Positions 1 through 8,377 of a DNA stretch of 64,000 nucleotides are shown piece by piece (positions within the stretch are counted from its first letter, which is position 1; every line of letters begins with the position of its first letter). This DNA is from Flavobacterium beibuense F44-8 (lineage in GTDB: Bacteria; Bacteroidota; Bacteroidia; Flavobacteriales; Flavobacteriaceae), in contig NZ_JRLV01000009.1 of NCBI RefSeq assembly GCF_000769915.1, positions 1 to 64,000 of the forward strand. Reading direction: 5' to 3'. A program made the position numbers and the translations under genes. The notes beneath the pieces are model-generated. The model searched no databases. It saw nothing but the letters and a program-made list of their open reading frames with translations, and was not told where the DNA came from.

Positions 1-31
1 AAAATCCCTAACCGAATGGTTGGGGATTTTT
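1..31. terminator. Bidirectional rho-independent terminator
   Basis: Nearly perfect hairpin: AAAATCCC plus TAACC pairs across a GAAT loop with GGTTG plus GGGATTTT, with T runs on both strands. It lies directly after the stop of the minus-strand lipoprotein gene that ends at 31. Confidence 0.75.
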
Positions 32-681
32 TATTGATGTTGTTTCGTTTTTATTTTGTTTAAGGTCTGCTGGTATCGTTCTTCAAAATTATTTTCGGGC
101 ATTAAATCATCTTCAACGGTAATACCATAATCTAGTATGGTGTCGTTTTCAATGTGGTAGAACTTCACATAGTTTGTACCGGTTAATCCGTAACAGGTTA
201 TAAGGTTGTTGTCGCTATCGTAACGGGGGTTAGGGATTTTCCCGAATCCTTTAATTCTTTTCAGCATGTTGTTTAGGGTATCGGTAATATATAAATTGTA
301 AAATTCATTACTACGCGTACCTGTATAATGATGAATTAGTAAGTCGTTTACAGAATCGCCTGTAAAATCTTTATATAGCAGTTTAAAACGGTTACTTATA
401 ATACTATCCTGTATTATTGTTTTACCGTTCTGTGTAAGCGTAAAAATGGTATTATTACTGTCTTCATCTTCAAAGCTTCCAAACAGATAAAGAGTAGCTT
501 TTGAGTTTTTTAATTGTAAAGTATCGCAGTTTACAATTACAGTATTTTCCTCCTGTGTTTCTGTAATGGCAGTTGTAGGGTTGCTGTTAACCTCCTGTAC
601 ATAATTTGTTATGCGGTCTTTATTATTGCAGCTAAATAAAAGCACTGTTAGCCCAAGGCAGTAATAGTATTTAAATTGCAT
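31..681 (-). CDS. Hypothetical lipoprotein (216 aa)
   Basis: The protein starts with a short charged stretch, a hydrophobic segment and a lipobox ending LLFSC at about residue 18, so it should be lipidated and exported. The rest is a soluble domain rich in Asn, Thr and Asp with no motif I recognise. It carries a TGDSVNDLLI stretch that resembles the calcium-binding FG-GAP/VCBS-like DxxxDxx pattern often seen in flavobacterial lipoproteins, which is only a resemblance. It is the last gene of a minus-strand run of small exported proteins and is followed by a strong terminator. Function unknown. Confidence 0.8.
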   Translation of the reverse strand: MQFKYYYCLGLTVLLFSCNNKDRITNYVQEVNSNPTTAITETQEENTVIVNCDTLQLKNSKATLYLFGSFEDEDSNNTIFTLTQNGKTIIQDSIISNRFKLLYKDFTGDSVNDLLIHHYTGTRSNEFYNLYITDTLNNMLKRIKGFGKIPNPRYDSDNNLITCYGLTGTNYVKFYHIENDTILDYGITVEDDLMPENNFEERYQQTLNKIKTKQHQ

Positions 682-698
682 TTATAACTATTGTAGGA

Positions 699-1103
699 TT
701 AATATAAATCTATAAGTATTAATGAGGTGTCATCTACTTTAGAGACCTTATATTTTTTCCTGATAAGTGCTCCTCTTTCTTTTGTTTCCATCTCTATTAC
801 CGATGGTTTTAACCAACGCCATTTACCCAATACCTGAGTTTTAGGATTTATGTTAACGTCTTTATCTGTGCCACGCACTTTACTGGTGCCACAATTTACA
901 CCTTTATACTTTTCCAGTAAAATTCCGCTTTTATCAAATATAAAGGCATTAGGATAAGCACCAATGTCATTAATGGCTTCATAAGTGTAAACATCGCCAT
1001 GCTTCCCGGTAGGTAGCCATGCTTTGTATAAGTTTGAGTTTTGTGCAAATCCGGATACGGAGAGCAATAAAAAAGTAATGTAGAGGAAGGTGTGTTTGAT
1101 CAT
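699..1103 (-). CDS. Secreted hypothetical protein (134 aa)
   Basis: A signal peptide is clear: MIKHTFLYITFLLLSVSGFAQ with a probable cleavage after the Ala of FAQ. I prefer the Met at 1103 because it begins this signal peptide and leaves a 7-bp gap to the upstream gene. An upstream Met at 1121 would add six residues and overlap the DUF1801 gene by 11 bp. The mature part contains two Gly/Lys-rich beta-like stretches and one Cys (VNCGTS). No family recognised. Confidence 0.75.
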   Translation of the reverse strand: MIKHTFLYITFLLLSVSGFAQNSNLYKAWLPTGKHGDVYTYEAINDIGAYPNAFIFDKSGILLEKYKGVNCGTSKVRGTDKDVNINPKTQVLGKWRWLKPSVIEMETKERGALIRKKYKVSKVDDTSLILIDLY

Positions 1104-1110
1104 GATAAAA

Positions 1111-1518
1111 TTATTTTTCAATAAGGTCTAACCATTGTTTAATTACGGTTTGTAAAGCCTGTTTTTTATTTTGCAGGTCGGTTATGTTAGTAACGGTTAT
1201 CATACGGCGTCCATCAGTATAATTACCTTCCAGTATGCCTGTAGTATCATTAATAGTTGCTCCTGTAGGGAAAACAAGCATAATACTTCCGTTCTTCCTC
1301 AAATTGTATACCACAAGGTCCCTTTTGTATTCTTTAGCATCAAAAGCCTTCATTTCTCCTGTATAATAAAAGGCAGGAGAATTCCATTTTATATGTTCGT
1401 CTATTTCAGGAGAGCTTTCCAGTATCACCTCGCGTATGGCCTGCATGGTTTGAGCGACCTGTGGTGTCATTTTGGCTATGTGTTGTGTAACCTGTTCGTT
1501 TGGAGCTGGTTTACTCAT
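1111..1518 (-). CDS. DUF1801 (YdhG-like) domain protein
   Basis: 135-residue cytoplasmic protein matching the DUF1801/YdhG fold. It has an N-terminal helical part with the typical 'I.E.ILESSPEIDEHIKWNSPAF' arrangement around residues 26-50, then a beta-rich half with a VVYNLRKNGSIMLVFPTG stretch. Family members are small soluble proteins with no settled biochemical role; some are linked to iron or frataxin-like folds. It sits between two exported proteins in the same orientation, probably in one transcript. Confidence 0.8.
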   Translation of the reverse strand: MSKPAPNEQVTQHIAKMTPQVAQTMQAIREVILESSPEIDEHIKWNSPAFYYTGEMKAFDAKEYKRDLVVYNLRKNGSIMLVFPTGATINDTTGILEGNYTDGRRMITVTNITDLQNKKQALQTVIKQWLDLIEK

Positions 1519-1526
1519 AATGTATA

Positions 1527-1955
1527 TTACGATATTGGTATTATGGCTTTGTCGGTTTTATAATATGTTCTGTTTTTAATAGTAGAACAGTCGCAGGGTA
1601 GGGTGGTTCGTGGTTTTTTTCGCATATCAATTATTACCTGTCGTTGTTTTACCCAGTAACCGCCACTTTTAAAAACTACAAGACTATCTATATTCTCATC
1701 TGATTTTTCGTCATAGTTAATATAAATCTCAGGGCATTTGAGTTTATATTTTAAGAGCCTTATTTCTTTTTTAGTTAAAGGCAAACTATCCAGATAATTT
1801 TCTCCTATTTCTATCTCGTAGTCAAAAAGCGGAAATATTTTATTGGCAATAGTTTCCAGTTCATCAGAGTGAAGCATGGCATTTCTTGGTACATTTCTGT
1901 CGGAAGCACATGAAACGAATATAAATGCTACTACTAATACTATAACTTTCTTCAT
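1527..1955 (-). CDS. Hypothetical lipoprotein (142 aa)
   Basis: Signal sequence with lipobox FVSC at residue 16, so a probable lipoprotein. The mature region is charged and has a C-terminal CDC pair (LPCDCSTIK). The start codon overlaps the stop of the upstream acetyltransferase gene by 4 bp (ATGA), which suggests translational coupling. No known family recognised. Confidence 0.8.
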   Translation of the reverse strand: MKKVIVLVVAFIFVSCASDRNVPRNAMLHSDELETIANKIFPLFDYEIEIGENYLDSLPLTKKEIRLLKYKLKCPEIYINYDEKSDENIDSLVVFKSGGYWVKQRQVIIDMRKKPRTTLPCDCSTIKNRTYYKTDKAIIPIS

Positions 1956-2497
1956 GATATATGGTTTTGATACTCATGTTTTAAAAGCGAGTACATTACA
2001 GAATCTTCCATTTTACCGTTTACATTATAATGCTGGCGAAGTGTCCCTTCAAAAGTAAAATTGAAATGTTCCAGTATTTTAAGTGAACCTGTATTATAGG
2101 TTGCGGTAAGTGCTTCCACACGGTGCAGGTTCATTTTGGTAAACCCATAATCCAGTACTGTGTTAACCGCTTCGGTCATGAGTCCTTTTTGCTTATCACT
2201 GTCATAAAACAGGCCATAGCCTATTTCGGCACGGTCGTGCAACGGATACCAGGTATGAAAACCACAACCGCCTATTATACGATTGGTTTCTTTTTCTAAA
2301 AGCTGAAAATTTACAAAGCTCCTGTTGTAGGTTTGCAGTCCTTTTTTGTAACGTTCCTTTTCTTTTTTAAGAGATTCAAAATCGGCAAGGCCCAGAAAGT
2401 CGATTATGGAATGGTCATTCATTGTGGTAAAAACCTGGTCCATTACCATAGGGGTAAGTTTCCTGAGGCGTAATCTGTTGGTTTCCAAAATTTCCAT
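1952..2497 (-). CDS. GNAT family N-acetyltransferase (RimJ/RimL type)
   Basis: The protein starts MEILETNRLRLRKL, the classic opening of RimJ/RimL-like GNAT acetyltransferases. It continues with the IGGCGFHTW beta strand, an acetyl-CoA loop-like segment (YDSDKQKGLMTEAV) and the closing MNLHRVEALTATYNTGS motif. These enzymes transfer an acetyl group from acetyl-CoA to an amine, often a protein N-terminus; the substrate here is unknown. I chose the Met at 2497 over an upstream one at 2533 because the extra 12 residues (MVVYKNNQSLTE) lie outside the family alignment. Confidence 0.85.
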   Translation of the reverse strand: MEILETNRLRLRKLTPMVMDQVFTTMNDHSIIDFLGLADFESLKKEKERYKKGLQTYNRSFVNFQLLEKETNRIIGGCGFHTWYPLHDRAEIGYGLFYDSDKQKGLMTEAVNTVLDYGFTKMNLHRVEALTATYNTGSLKILEHFNFTFEGTLRQHYNVNGKMEDSVMYSLLKHEYQNHIS

Positions 2498-2549
2498 TTC
2501 GGTTAGTGATTGGTTGTTTTTATACACCACCAAGTTATGGAATTTTTTG

Positions 2550-3347
2550 TTACATTAATTTTTCTATTCTTTTAAAGTCTTTTCTGTTTGGAGTAACCAA
2601 GGTTTTAATAAGTAGGTTATTATTGTTTAGTTCAACCTGTAATCCTTTTTGATTGCTAAATTTTTCAAGTATTTTTTTAGTATTGGTAACATCAAAACCT
2701 TTTTTTAAAGTATATGTACTGTAGTTTTCTACTTTGATATCTTCTTTATTTATAAAGCTGCCTAAAAGCTTATTTGTGGTGTTTTTGGGTTCCATAAAGT
2801 AATGCCCCGATGCATGATTTACTTTTATCCAAACCATAAGTTGTGATTCTTCATAATGAAGCTTTTTTAGCTTTACATAAGGAGAAAAAACTACTACTTC
2901 ATCATTATTGATAAAACATTCGGTATAGCCCCAGTCATCATATTGGGTGAGTAGTGCTGACTGCTCTAAAAATTCGATTTGTTCGTCGTTGAGTTTTTTT
3001 GCTTTAAAGCCTTTTTCTTTTAACAGTTCAAAAAGATGCCCTGCTTCAATACCCTGTTCATTAAGGAAAATTTTCTGCTCTTCTTCATGTTTAGCTTTTT
3101 CTTCCTCTGATGGTAAATCCCAAACTCCCGACTGAGCCTGTTCTAAAGTTATTTTTGCACCTGTTTCGGGGTCGTATATAAGGTCGTCATTTATCCAGGC
3201 TTTTTGTTTTTCTTTTATAAGCTCTTTCTGTTTTTTTTCTTTGATGCCTTTAGGAGTGCGTTCACGAGCTGCTTTAGCACCCGAATTGAAGTTACTTATT
3301 ATGATGAAAAGGGTAAGTACAAAAACGATTATAAAAACAATATCCAT
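2550..3347 (-). CDS. Membrane-anchored hypothetical protein (265 aa)
   Basis: A single N-terminal membrane helix (residues 2-18, IVFIIVFVLTLFIIIS) is followed by a Lys/Glu-rich, probably coiled segment (about 30-110) and a globular C-terminal part with alternating hydrophobic strands. No motif or catalytic residue recognised. It is separate enough from its neighbours to be monocistronic. Function unknown. Confidence 0.7.
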   Translation of the reverse strand: MDIVFIIVFVLTLFIIISNFNSGAKAARERTPKGIKEKKQKELIKEKQKAWINDDLIYDPETGAKITLEQAQSGVWDLPSEEEKAKHEEEQKIFLNEQGIEAGHLFELLKEKGFKAKKLNDEQIEFLEQSALLTQYDDWGYTECFINNDEVVVFSPYVKLKKLHYEESQLMVWIKVNHASGHYFMEPKNTTNKLLGSFINKEDIKVENYSTYTLKKGFDVTNTKKILEKFSNQKGLQVELNNNNLLIKTLVTPNRKDFKRIEKLM

Positions 3348-3418
3348 AAGGGTTTCCGGTTAAGTAGTTGGTCGGTTAATTTGTAGTTTACTCTTAATAC
3401 GCTTTGTTTTGCCATGAG

Positions 3419-4042
3419 TTAGGGAATGTCGTTTACTAAAATTAACCCTACTAAAATATCATTTTTAAAATAAGCGGTAAAATGATAGCCGAAACTATCT
3501 TTAGCTAAGGGTTTATCATTTTGTATTTTTGGCTCCATATCAGCCATAATGTCACCAGTAAAGTTCCATGTATATTTCTCTATATCTTTGGTAGTATTAA
3601 CCTCATCAGGATTATAAGGATACAGTTTAAGAATTTGCTTTTTAGTTTGTCCCAACTCAATTCCCTGTAAGGAAGTAAAGTAGTTTATATTTACAGGGTT
3701 AGCATTTTTGATATAGGATTTAAAAACCTCAACTTTATTTGAAGTATTGTGTGCCGATGAAAACCAATCGTCATTTAATAAAGCTTCGGGTATAATATTG
3801 TTGTAAAACAGATAGGTTTTAAACCTATGATAATCTGTCCCTAATTCAAAAACAAGGGTTTGTTTTAACTCTGTGTTTGTAAACCAAACATGATCGCCTT
3901 CGTGATAGGCATCTTTATGTTGAGTTAATAGATTATTTGTTATAGGGAAATTATCAGGAGTTATAGCAGGTTTAGTATCCTGAGCAAAACAACAAATGGT
4001 TAACGTGAAAAAAAGAAGTGTAAGGTGTAATTTTTTTACCAT
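3419..4042 (-). CDS. Secreted hypothetical protein (207 aa)
   Basis: Signal peptide at residues 1-20 (LLFFTLTICCFAQ), so exported. The mature protein has aromatic-rich strands and ends with a beta-like FKNDILVGLILVNDIP. Its start shares one base (4042) with the stop of the upstream gene, as TAATG, so the two are translationally coupled. Last gene of the operon that begins with the rimK-like gene. No family recognised. Confidence 0.8.
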   Translation of the reverse strand: MVKKLHLTLLFFTLTICCFAQDTKPAITPDNFPITNNLLTQHKDAYHEGDHVWFTNTELKQTLVFELGTDYHRFKTYLFYNNIIPEALLNDDWFSSAHNTSNKVEVFKSYIKNANPVNINYFTSLQGIELGQTKKQILKLYPYNPDEVNTTKDIEKYTWNFTGDIMADMEPKIQNDKPLAKDSFGYHFTAYFKNDILVGLILVNDIP

Positions 4043-4461
4043 TAATCAAGTGTTTTCTTTTCCTTTTTCTTTACGATATAAACCTCATCATAACGTGTAA
4101 ACTTAGGGTTGGTTTCTACCATTACCTTTTGTGTGTATGAAGAATCGGTTGTTTTTACAATTTCAACAGTAAGTATTCCGGCTTTAAGTACATCCCTGTT
4201 CCTTTCAATAGTAGTAGCAGTAGGTTTAACGGTATACTTGCAGTTATCTACCCATGTGATTTTAAAATCATAAGTTTGGTCAGAGTCTTCCATTCTCTCG
4301 GTTTGTGTATCTCCCTTACGGGTAATAATACAAACCTTTTTGGTTTCGGGATCAGTAACTTTAAAGGTACCGTTTTTAAATTTTAAACAGCCGTCATCCT
4401 GACTAAAGCCCCATAGGGGCAGGAGCAGCCCAAGTGTTAGTATAGCTGTTTTAAGTTTCAT
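4042..4461 (-). CDS. Secreted hypothetical protein (139 aa)
   Basis: Signal peptide at residues 1-20 (AILTLGLLLPLWGFSQ). The mature region has three cysteines and a lipocalin-like alternation (GTFKV, YDFKITWVDNCKYTV, LTVEIVKT, MVETNPKF), typical of small secreted beta-barrel proteins, but I cannot assign a family. Gap of 3 bp to the upstream GldL-like gene and 1-bp overlap with the next gene. Confidence 0.8.
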   Translation of the reverse strand: MKLKTAILTLGLLLPLWGFSQDDGCLKFKNGTFKVTDPETKKVCIITRKGDTQTERMEDSDQTYDFKITWVDNCKYTVKPTATTIERNRDVLKAGILTVEIVKTTDSSYTQKVMVETNPKFTRYDEVYIVKKKEKKTLD

Positions 4462-4464
4462 AGC

Positions 4465-4662
4465 TTATTTGTTTAGAAAACTGTTTTTATTCTTATTAGT
4501 TAACAGTTTTATTATTAGCATTATAACGGCGATAACCTGTATAATTGTGGCTGATATTAGCATAAGATGTGAGCCCGGCCAGTGCATTAGCTTAAAAAGA
4601 GCACCTACAATCATGATTATCGAACCCAATAAAAATACTACTATAATAGTTATGTACTTCAT
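4465..4662 (-). CDS. GldL-like small membrane protein (65 aa)
   Basis: Two membrane helices (residues 3-23 and 33-54) joined by LFKLMHWPGSHLML. That loop closely resembles the first part of GldL, the gliding-motility/type IX secretion motor protein, whose N-terminus has two helices and a K.(L/M)H.PG motif. Full GldL is over 200 residues with a long cytoplasmic tail that is absent here, so this is a stand-alone GldL-N-like peptide rather than the motor subunit. It is packed between a DUF1304 gene (2-bp gap) and a secreted protein gene (3-bp gap). Confidence 0.75.
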   Translation of the reverse strand: MKYITIIVVFLLGSIIMIVGALFKLMHWPGSHLMLISATIIQVIAVIMLIIKLLTNKNKNSFLNK

Positions 4663-4664
4663 AA

Positions 4665-5030
4665 TTAAATATTAAAATAAAGGCAAACCATACCGGCAAT
4701 GGCGGGAACCGACTGGATATAAAAAATACTTTTTTGTACGGTGGCCGCACCAAATAATCCAGCAACTGCAACACATCCTAAAAAGAACATGGCTACATTA
4801 AACCTCCAGTCAGGAGTTTCAATAAGCAGTGACCATAACAGCCCGGCAGCCAGAAAACCATTATATAAACCCTGGTTGGCAGCCATTGGTTTTGTTTTTT
4901 CAAAAAGTTCGGCAGGAAACTTTTTAAAGACTTTCCTGCCTCTTGTTGTCCAGGCAAAGCTTTCTAACCAAAAAATGTAGAGGTGCAGCATTGCCACTAT
5001 AACTATTATTGAAGAAGAAATTATTGCCAT
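4665..5030 (-). CDS. DUF1304 integral membrane protein
   Basis: 121 residues with four predicted membrane helices. It shows the DUF1304 hallmarks: HLYIFWLES.AW near residue 16, then KPMAANQGLYNGFLAAGL around 47-64. The family is widespread and of unknown function. It lies 13 bp downstream of the rimK-like gene in the same operon. Confidence 0.85.
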   Translation of the reverse strand: MAIISSSIIVIVAMLHLYIFWLESFAWTTRGRKVFKKFPAELFEKTKPMAANQGLYNGFLAAGLLWSLLIETPDWRFNVAMFFLGCVAVAGLFGAATVQKSIFYIQSVPAIAGMVCLYFNI

Positions 5031-5043
5031 AGTTGTATGTTTT

Positions 5044-6408
5044 TTAGATTTTGAAATTCTTTTCGATAGCGCGAATCATCTCTCCGGCGATATCTTTGTT
5101 GGTAGCGCCTTCAATACCTTCAAGACCCGGTGAGGAGTTGACTTCCAATAATAACGGACCTTTAGAGGAACGGATAATATCTACACCAGCCACTTTAAGC
5201 CCCATAGCTTTGGTTGCTTTAATGGCAATTCTTTTTTCTTCGGGAGTGGCTTTAATAACAGAGGCCGTACCTCCCAAATGGATATTTGCCCTAAACTCTC
5301 CCGGCAATGCTTCACGTTGTATAGAGGCTACCACTTTGCCGTCTATTACAAAACAGCGTATATCCTTACCGTTTGCCTCTTTAATGAACTCCTGTACCAA
5401 AATATTGGCGTTAAGGCTCTTAAAGGCATTAATAACACTCTCTGCCGCCTTTTTGGTCTCTGCCAGTACAACACCTTTCCCCTGAGTACCTTCCAGAAGC
5501 TTAACGATAAGCGGAGAACCACCTACCATTTTAATAAGGTCGTTGGTATCAAGAGGGGAGTTGGCAAACCCTGTAGTAGGGATGTCAATACCACTGTTAA
5601 GCAGTAACTGTAATGAGAACAGTTTATCTCGTGACTGACTTATAGCTGCCGCCGAGTTAAGGCTGTATACTTTTAATGCTTCAAAATGACGGGTAAGTGC
5701 ACAACCGTAAAACGTCATGCTTGGACGAATACGCGGTATAATAGCATCAAAGTCATTAAGTACCCTGCCGCCCCTGTAGTGTATTTCGGGAGTTTCGGCA
5801 TCCAGTTTCATGTAGCAGTACTTAAGGTTAAGAAAGTGCATTTCGTGTCCGCGAAGTTCACCTGCTTCAATAATACGCCTGTTACTGTACAATTCAGGAT
5901 TACTGGCTAAAAGCCCTATACGAAGCCCTTTTTTAGGCTCGTCGTTAGTGCTGTAGTATTCTTTAAGTTTTTCGGTAGTAGGTTGTCCCAGCAGGTATTT
6001 TTGCTCAGGGTCTACCAAAAGGCGTCCGCTCATGGCCTCACGGCCTAACAGCATACGGAAACCCATTGAGTCGCGGTTGGTAAGGGTAACCTCAATCTCC
6101 CACATGGTATCGCCCACCTGAAGGCTGGCTTTTATAACATAACGTTTTTCCCTGTATCCGCTGGAGCTTTTTACAATTCGCTTGTCAATAAGCGGAGCTT
6201 CACAGTGAATAACGGTTTTGGTATTGTTTTGTATGGGGTTAATGTCAAACTTAACCCAGTTGTCGCCATCTTTTAAAAACGGATTGATGTTAATGGCATG
6301 AAGGGCAGAGGTTTTTGCACCCGAGTCTACACGGGCTTTAATAGCCGGTATGCCAAGTGCCGGAAATGAGCACCATTCTTCACTGCCTACAATAACTTTG
6401 TCGAACAT
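5044..6408 (-). CDS. rimK: Zinc-protease-like/RimK-type ATP-grasp fusion
   Basis: Two domains. Residues 1 to about 140 match the RimK-associated retropepsin-like zinc protease domain, with [19 protein letters not shown] near residue 20 and [14 protein letters not shown] near 122. Residues about 160-454 match RimK, the ATP-grasp ligase that adds glutamate to the C-terminus of ribosomal protein S6. This half has the nucleotide loop [14 protein letters not shown] and the metal-binding [15 protein letters not shown] near the end. In many bacteria these are separate neighbouring genes; here they are fused. The actual substrate is not shown by the sequence. First gene of a five-gene minus operon. 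Confidence 0.88.
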   Translation of the reverse strand: MFDKVIVGSEEWCSFPALGIPAIKARVDSGAKTSALHAININPFLKDGDNWVKFDINPIQNNTKTVIHCEAPLIDKRIVKSSSGYREKRYVIKASLQVGDTMWEIEVTLTNRDSMGFRMLLGREAMSGRLLVDPEQKYLLGQPTTEKLKEYYSTNDEPKKGLRIGLLASNPELYSNRRIIEAGELRGHEMHFLNLKYCYMKLDAETPEIHYRGGRVLNDFDAIIPRIRPSMTFYGCALTRHFEALKVYSLNSAAAISQSRDKLFSLQLLLNSGIDIPTTGFANSPLDTNDLIKMVGGSPLIVKLLEGTQGKGVVLAETKKAAESVINAFKSLNANILVQEFIKEANGKDIRCFVIDGKVVASIQREALPGEFRANIHLGGTASVIKATPEEKRIAIKATKAMGLKVAGVDIIRSSKGPLLLEVNSSPGLEGIEGATNKDIAGEMIRAIEKNFKI

Positions 6409-6601
6409 TTTAGTATAATTATATACTTCTAAAGTACTACTTTTTTTAAATAAGTAAAGGGGTGACTGTATTTTTATTTAAAATTTAATATAACTATCCT
6501 CACAAATTGACTATGAGGTTTTTAAATAATTTAAAAGAGTAAAACCTTTAATCTTGTTAAGTGATAGTAATTGCAATTAACAGAAAATGATATCTACAAC
6601 T

Positions 6602-6673
6602 TTATTTTTCTTGATCCAGTTTGTCATACCGTAGCTCTTCGCTTATTAGCAGATAAAGTTTTCTGTTATTCAT
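6602..6673 (-). CDS. Possible 23-residue small protein
   Basis: An ATG-initiated frame in an otherwise empty 280-bp gap encodes MNNRKLYLLISEELRYDKL plus four residues and a TAA stop. The composition is protein-like (amphipathic, charged), but there is no homology I can cite and no clear ribosome site. It could be a small protein or a decayed remnant. Confidence 0.25.
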   Translation of the reverse strand: MNNRKLYLLISEELRYDKLDQEK

Positions 6674-6688
6674 GAGTTTAAGGTTATG

Positions 6689-7354
6689 TTACGCAAAATA
6701 AAAAAGTTCAATTATCAGTTTATCGTTTTCTTTCCACTTAATCCAGCCATACTTGTTATTGTTGTTACTGTCTGCCCAAACGATTTGCATCCATTTGCCC
6801 GCTAACTGAACAGGTGAGTAAAAAGTATCGGGATCAAAGCTTATGGTTTTAGAATCGTCATTTGGATACTCGTGGATACTGTTTTTACTATAATCAAAAC
6901 CTATAAACGGTACTTTTAAAACATGAATTTCCCATGGTTCAAACGTAAATTTATCTGATTTTTTAAGGTATAAAGTTTCGTTGTTATATTCCACTTTATA
7001 GTATAAACTATCTGTAGAAATACATTTAAAAGTGTGAATGTTATTTTCATCATTAAAAATAAACTGAGAGCTAATTTCTCCGTTTTCTTTTAAAAGTGTA
7101 ATAGTATCACCAAATACAAAATTATCGTTTACAGTAGCTACTCCCTTAGCATTGTTTAATGTATTAAAGTAATAGTTTTTGTTATTGGTAAAGTACTTAA
7201 TGGCTTGTTCCCTTATAGAATCGTGGTTAAATTTTTTGACCTTTTTTTGAGGGATTGAAGTTATGACAGTCTGTTTTTGAGGTGTTGTTTTTCGATCTGT
7301 TTCTTTACAGGAAATAATTAGTACAGTAACAGCCAGTATGTAAAGCTTTTTCAT
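6689..7354 (-). CDS. Hypothetical lipoprotein (221 aa)
   Basis: Lipobox LIISC at residue 16 marks a lipoprotein. A Lys/Thr/Gln-rich linker follows, then a domain with several aromatic strands; the C-terminal part (SPVQLAGKWMQIVW..NKYGWIKW) looks like a bacterial SH3-like fold, which often binds cell wall. This is inferred from pattern only. It stands alone between the rimK operon and an ATP-grasp gene. Confidence 0.75.
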   Translation of the reverse strand: MKKLYILAVTVLIISCKETDRKTTPQKQTVITSIPQKKVKKFNHDSIREQAIKYFTNNKNYYFNTLNNAKGVATVNDNFVFGDTITLLKENGEISSQFIFNDENNIHTFKCISTDSLYYKVEYNNETLYLKKSDKFTFEPWEIHVLKVPFIGFDYSKNSIHEYPNDDSKTISFDPDTFYSPVQLAGKWMQIVWADSNNNNKYGWIKWKENDKLIIELFYFA

Positions 7355-7413
7355 GGTATGGTTTTGGTTGTGCTAACATACGGATTTTTATAATTGTAAA
7401 AATTACTGCAAAC

Positions 7414-7442
7414 AAAAAATCCCCAACAATACAGCAGGGGAT
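7414..7442 (-). terminator. Rho-independent terminator
   Basis: On the minus strand ATCCCC pairs with GGGGAT across a 12-nt loop and is followed by six T. It lies 7 bp beyond the stop of the ATP-grasp gene that ends at 7449. Confidence 0.75.
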
Positions 7443-7448
7443 AAGGGG

Positions 7449-8243
7449 TTATTTTGTAACCCAGTTGATGGCATAGTCAATAAATGCCTCGTTAATAAAC
7501 GGAAATACCGTAACGTTAGGTATATGGTTTACTTCCAGTAAGTATTTTTGTCCGTCGTTGCCAACAATATAGTCAACACCAATCATTTGTGAGTTGAAAT
7601 GTTTAGCAATGGCAATACTGTCATCTAATAGCTCGGTGTCAATTTCCATTTGGTCTGAACCGTTATTGTGTATTGATTTTAACCAGGTGTCACCGGTTAG
7701 TTTTATTTGCCATGACTTGTTGCCTATAAGCATAATTCTTACGGCTTCACCATCTATAAAATCTTCTATTACAGATGTTTCACTGCTTTGCCAGTTGCCG
7801 TTAAATTTGTGCTTGTCTTCACCACAATGCCAAATACCCCATTTTGCAACCACTTCCTTGTCGCTGTTCCATTGTTGCTGGTTAATAACCATGCTTCGGT
7901 TTAGAGTGTTGAATTTTGAGGCCTGTAACGATCTTACCAGTCCGGGTATGCGTTGCCTTAAATCCATCATCCCTAAGGCATTTGGTAGGCACGGACCATT
8001 CCATAATGCCAGTAGTGTTAAAAAATCGGCATCCTTTTCATAAATACCATGAAAAATTACTTTGTCTACTTTAAGGAATTTATCCGGCACCTGCGGACTC
8101 TCTACATAAAGCACGCCATCCATAAGCTTCACTACCGGAAGCATGTCATAATGTACGGTTAGGTATTCCCAACCTAATTCTTTACTTATTTTCTCTGTAT
8201 CCCGGGGTTCAAGCCCAACGATCAATAAGCGTTTCTTTTCCAT
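7449..8243 (-). CDS. ATP-grasp domain protein (RimK-like)
   Basis: 264 residues, cytoplasmic. The C-terminal half has ATP-grasp signatures: VIEDFIDGEAVRIMLIG (about 161-177), then MIGVDYIVGNDGQKYLLEVNHIPNVTVFP (about 220-250), with the Glu and Asn of LLEVN as metal ligands. ATP-grasp enzymes join a carboxylate to an amine or thiol through an acyl phosphate. Compared with RimK it is short and lacks a clear N-terminal specificity domain, so the substrate cannot be named. It has its own terminator. Confidence 0.8.
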   Translation of the reverse strand: MEKKRLLIVGLEPRDTEKISKELGWEYLTVHYDMLPVVKLMDGVLYVESPQVPDKFLKVDKVIFHGIYEKDADFLTLLALWNGPCLPNALGMMDLRQRIPGLVRSLQASKFNTLNRSMVINQQQWNSDKEVVAKWGIWHCGEDKHKFNGNWQSSETSVIEDFIDGEAVRIMLIGNKSWQIKLTGDTWLKSIHNNGSDQMEIDTELLDDSIAIAKHFNSQMIGVDYIVGNDGQKYLLEVNHIPNVTVFPFINEAFIDYAINWVTK

Positions 8244-8321
8244 TTTAATTGAAATTGGTTTAATTTATAAATGTTTGTTTTTAAAGCCTCACGGCTTTGG
8301 TTATTAAATACTGTTGAAAAC

Positions 8322-8357
8322 AAAAATCCCCGACAGTTGTTACTGCCGGGGATTTTT
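8322..8357. terminator. Strong bidirectional terminator
   Basis: A long stem: AAAAATCCCCG plus CAGT pairs with ACTG plus CGGGGATTTTT with a TGTT loop and one mismatch. It lies 20 bp past the clpC stop and has T runs on both strands. Confidence 0.85.
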
Positions 8358-8377
8358 TAAATATATATCCTAAACTA

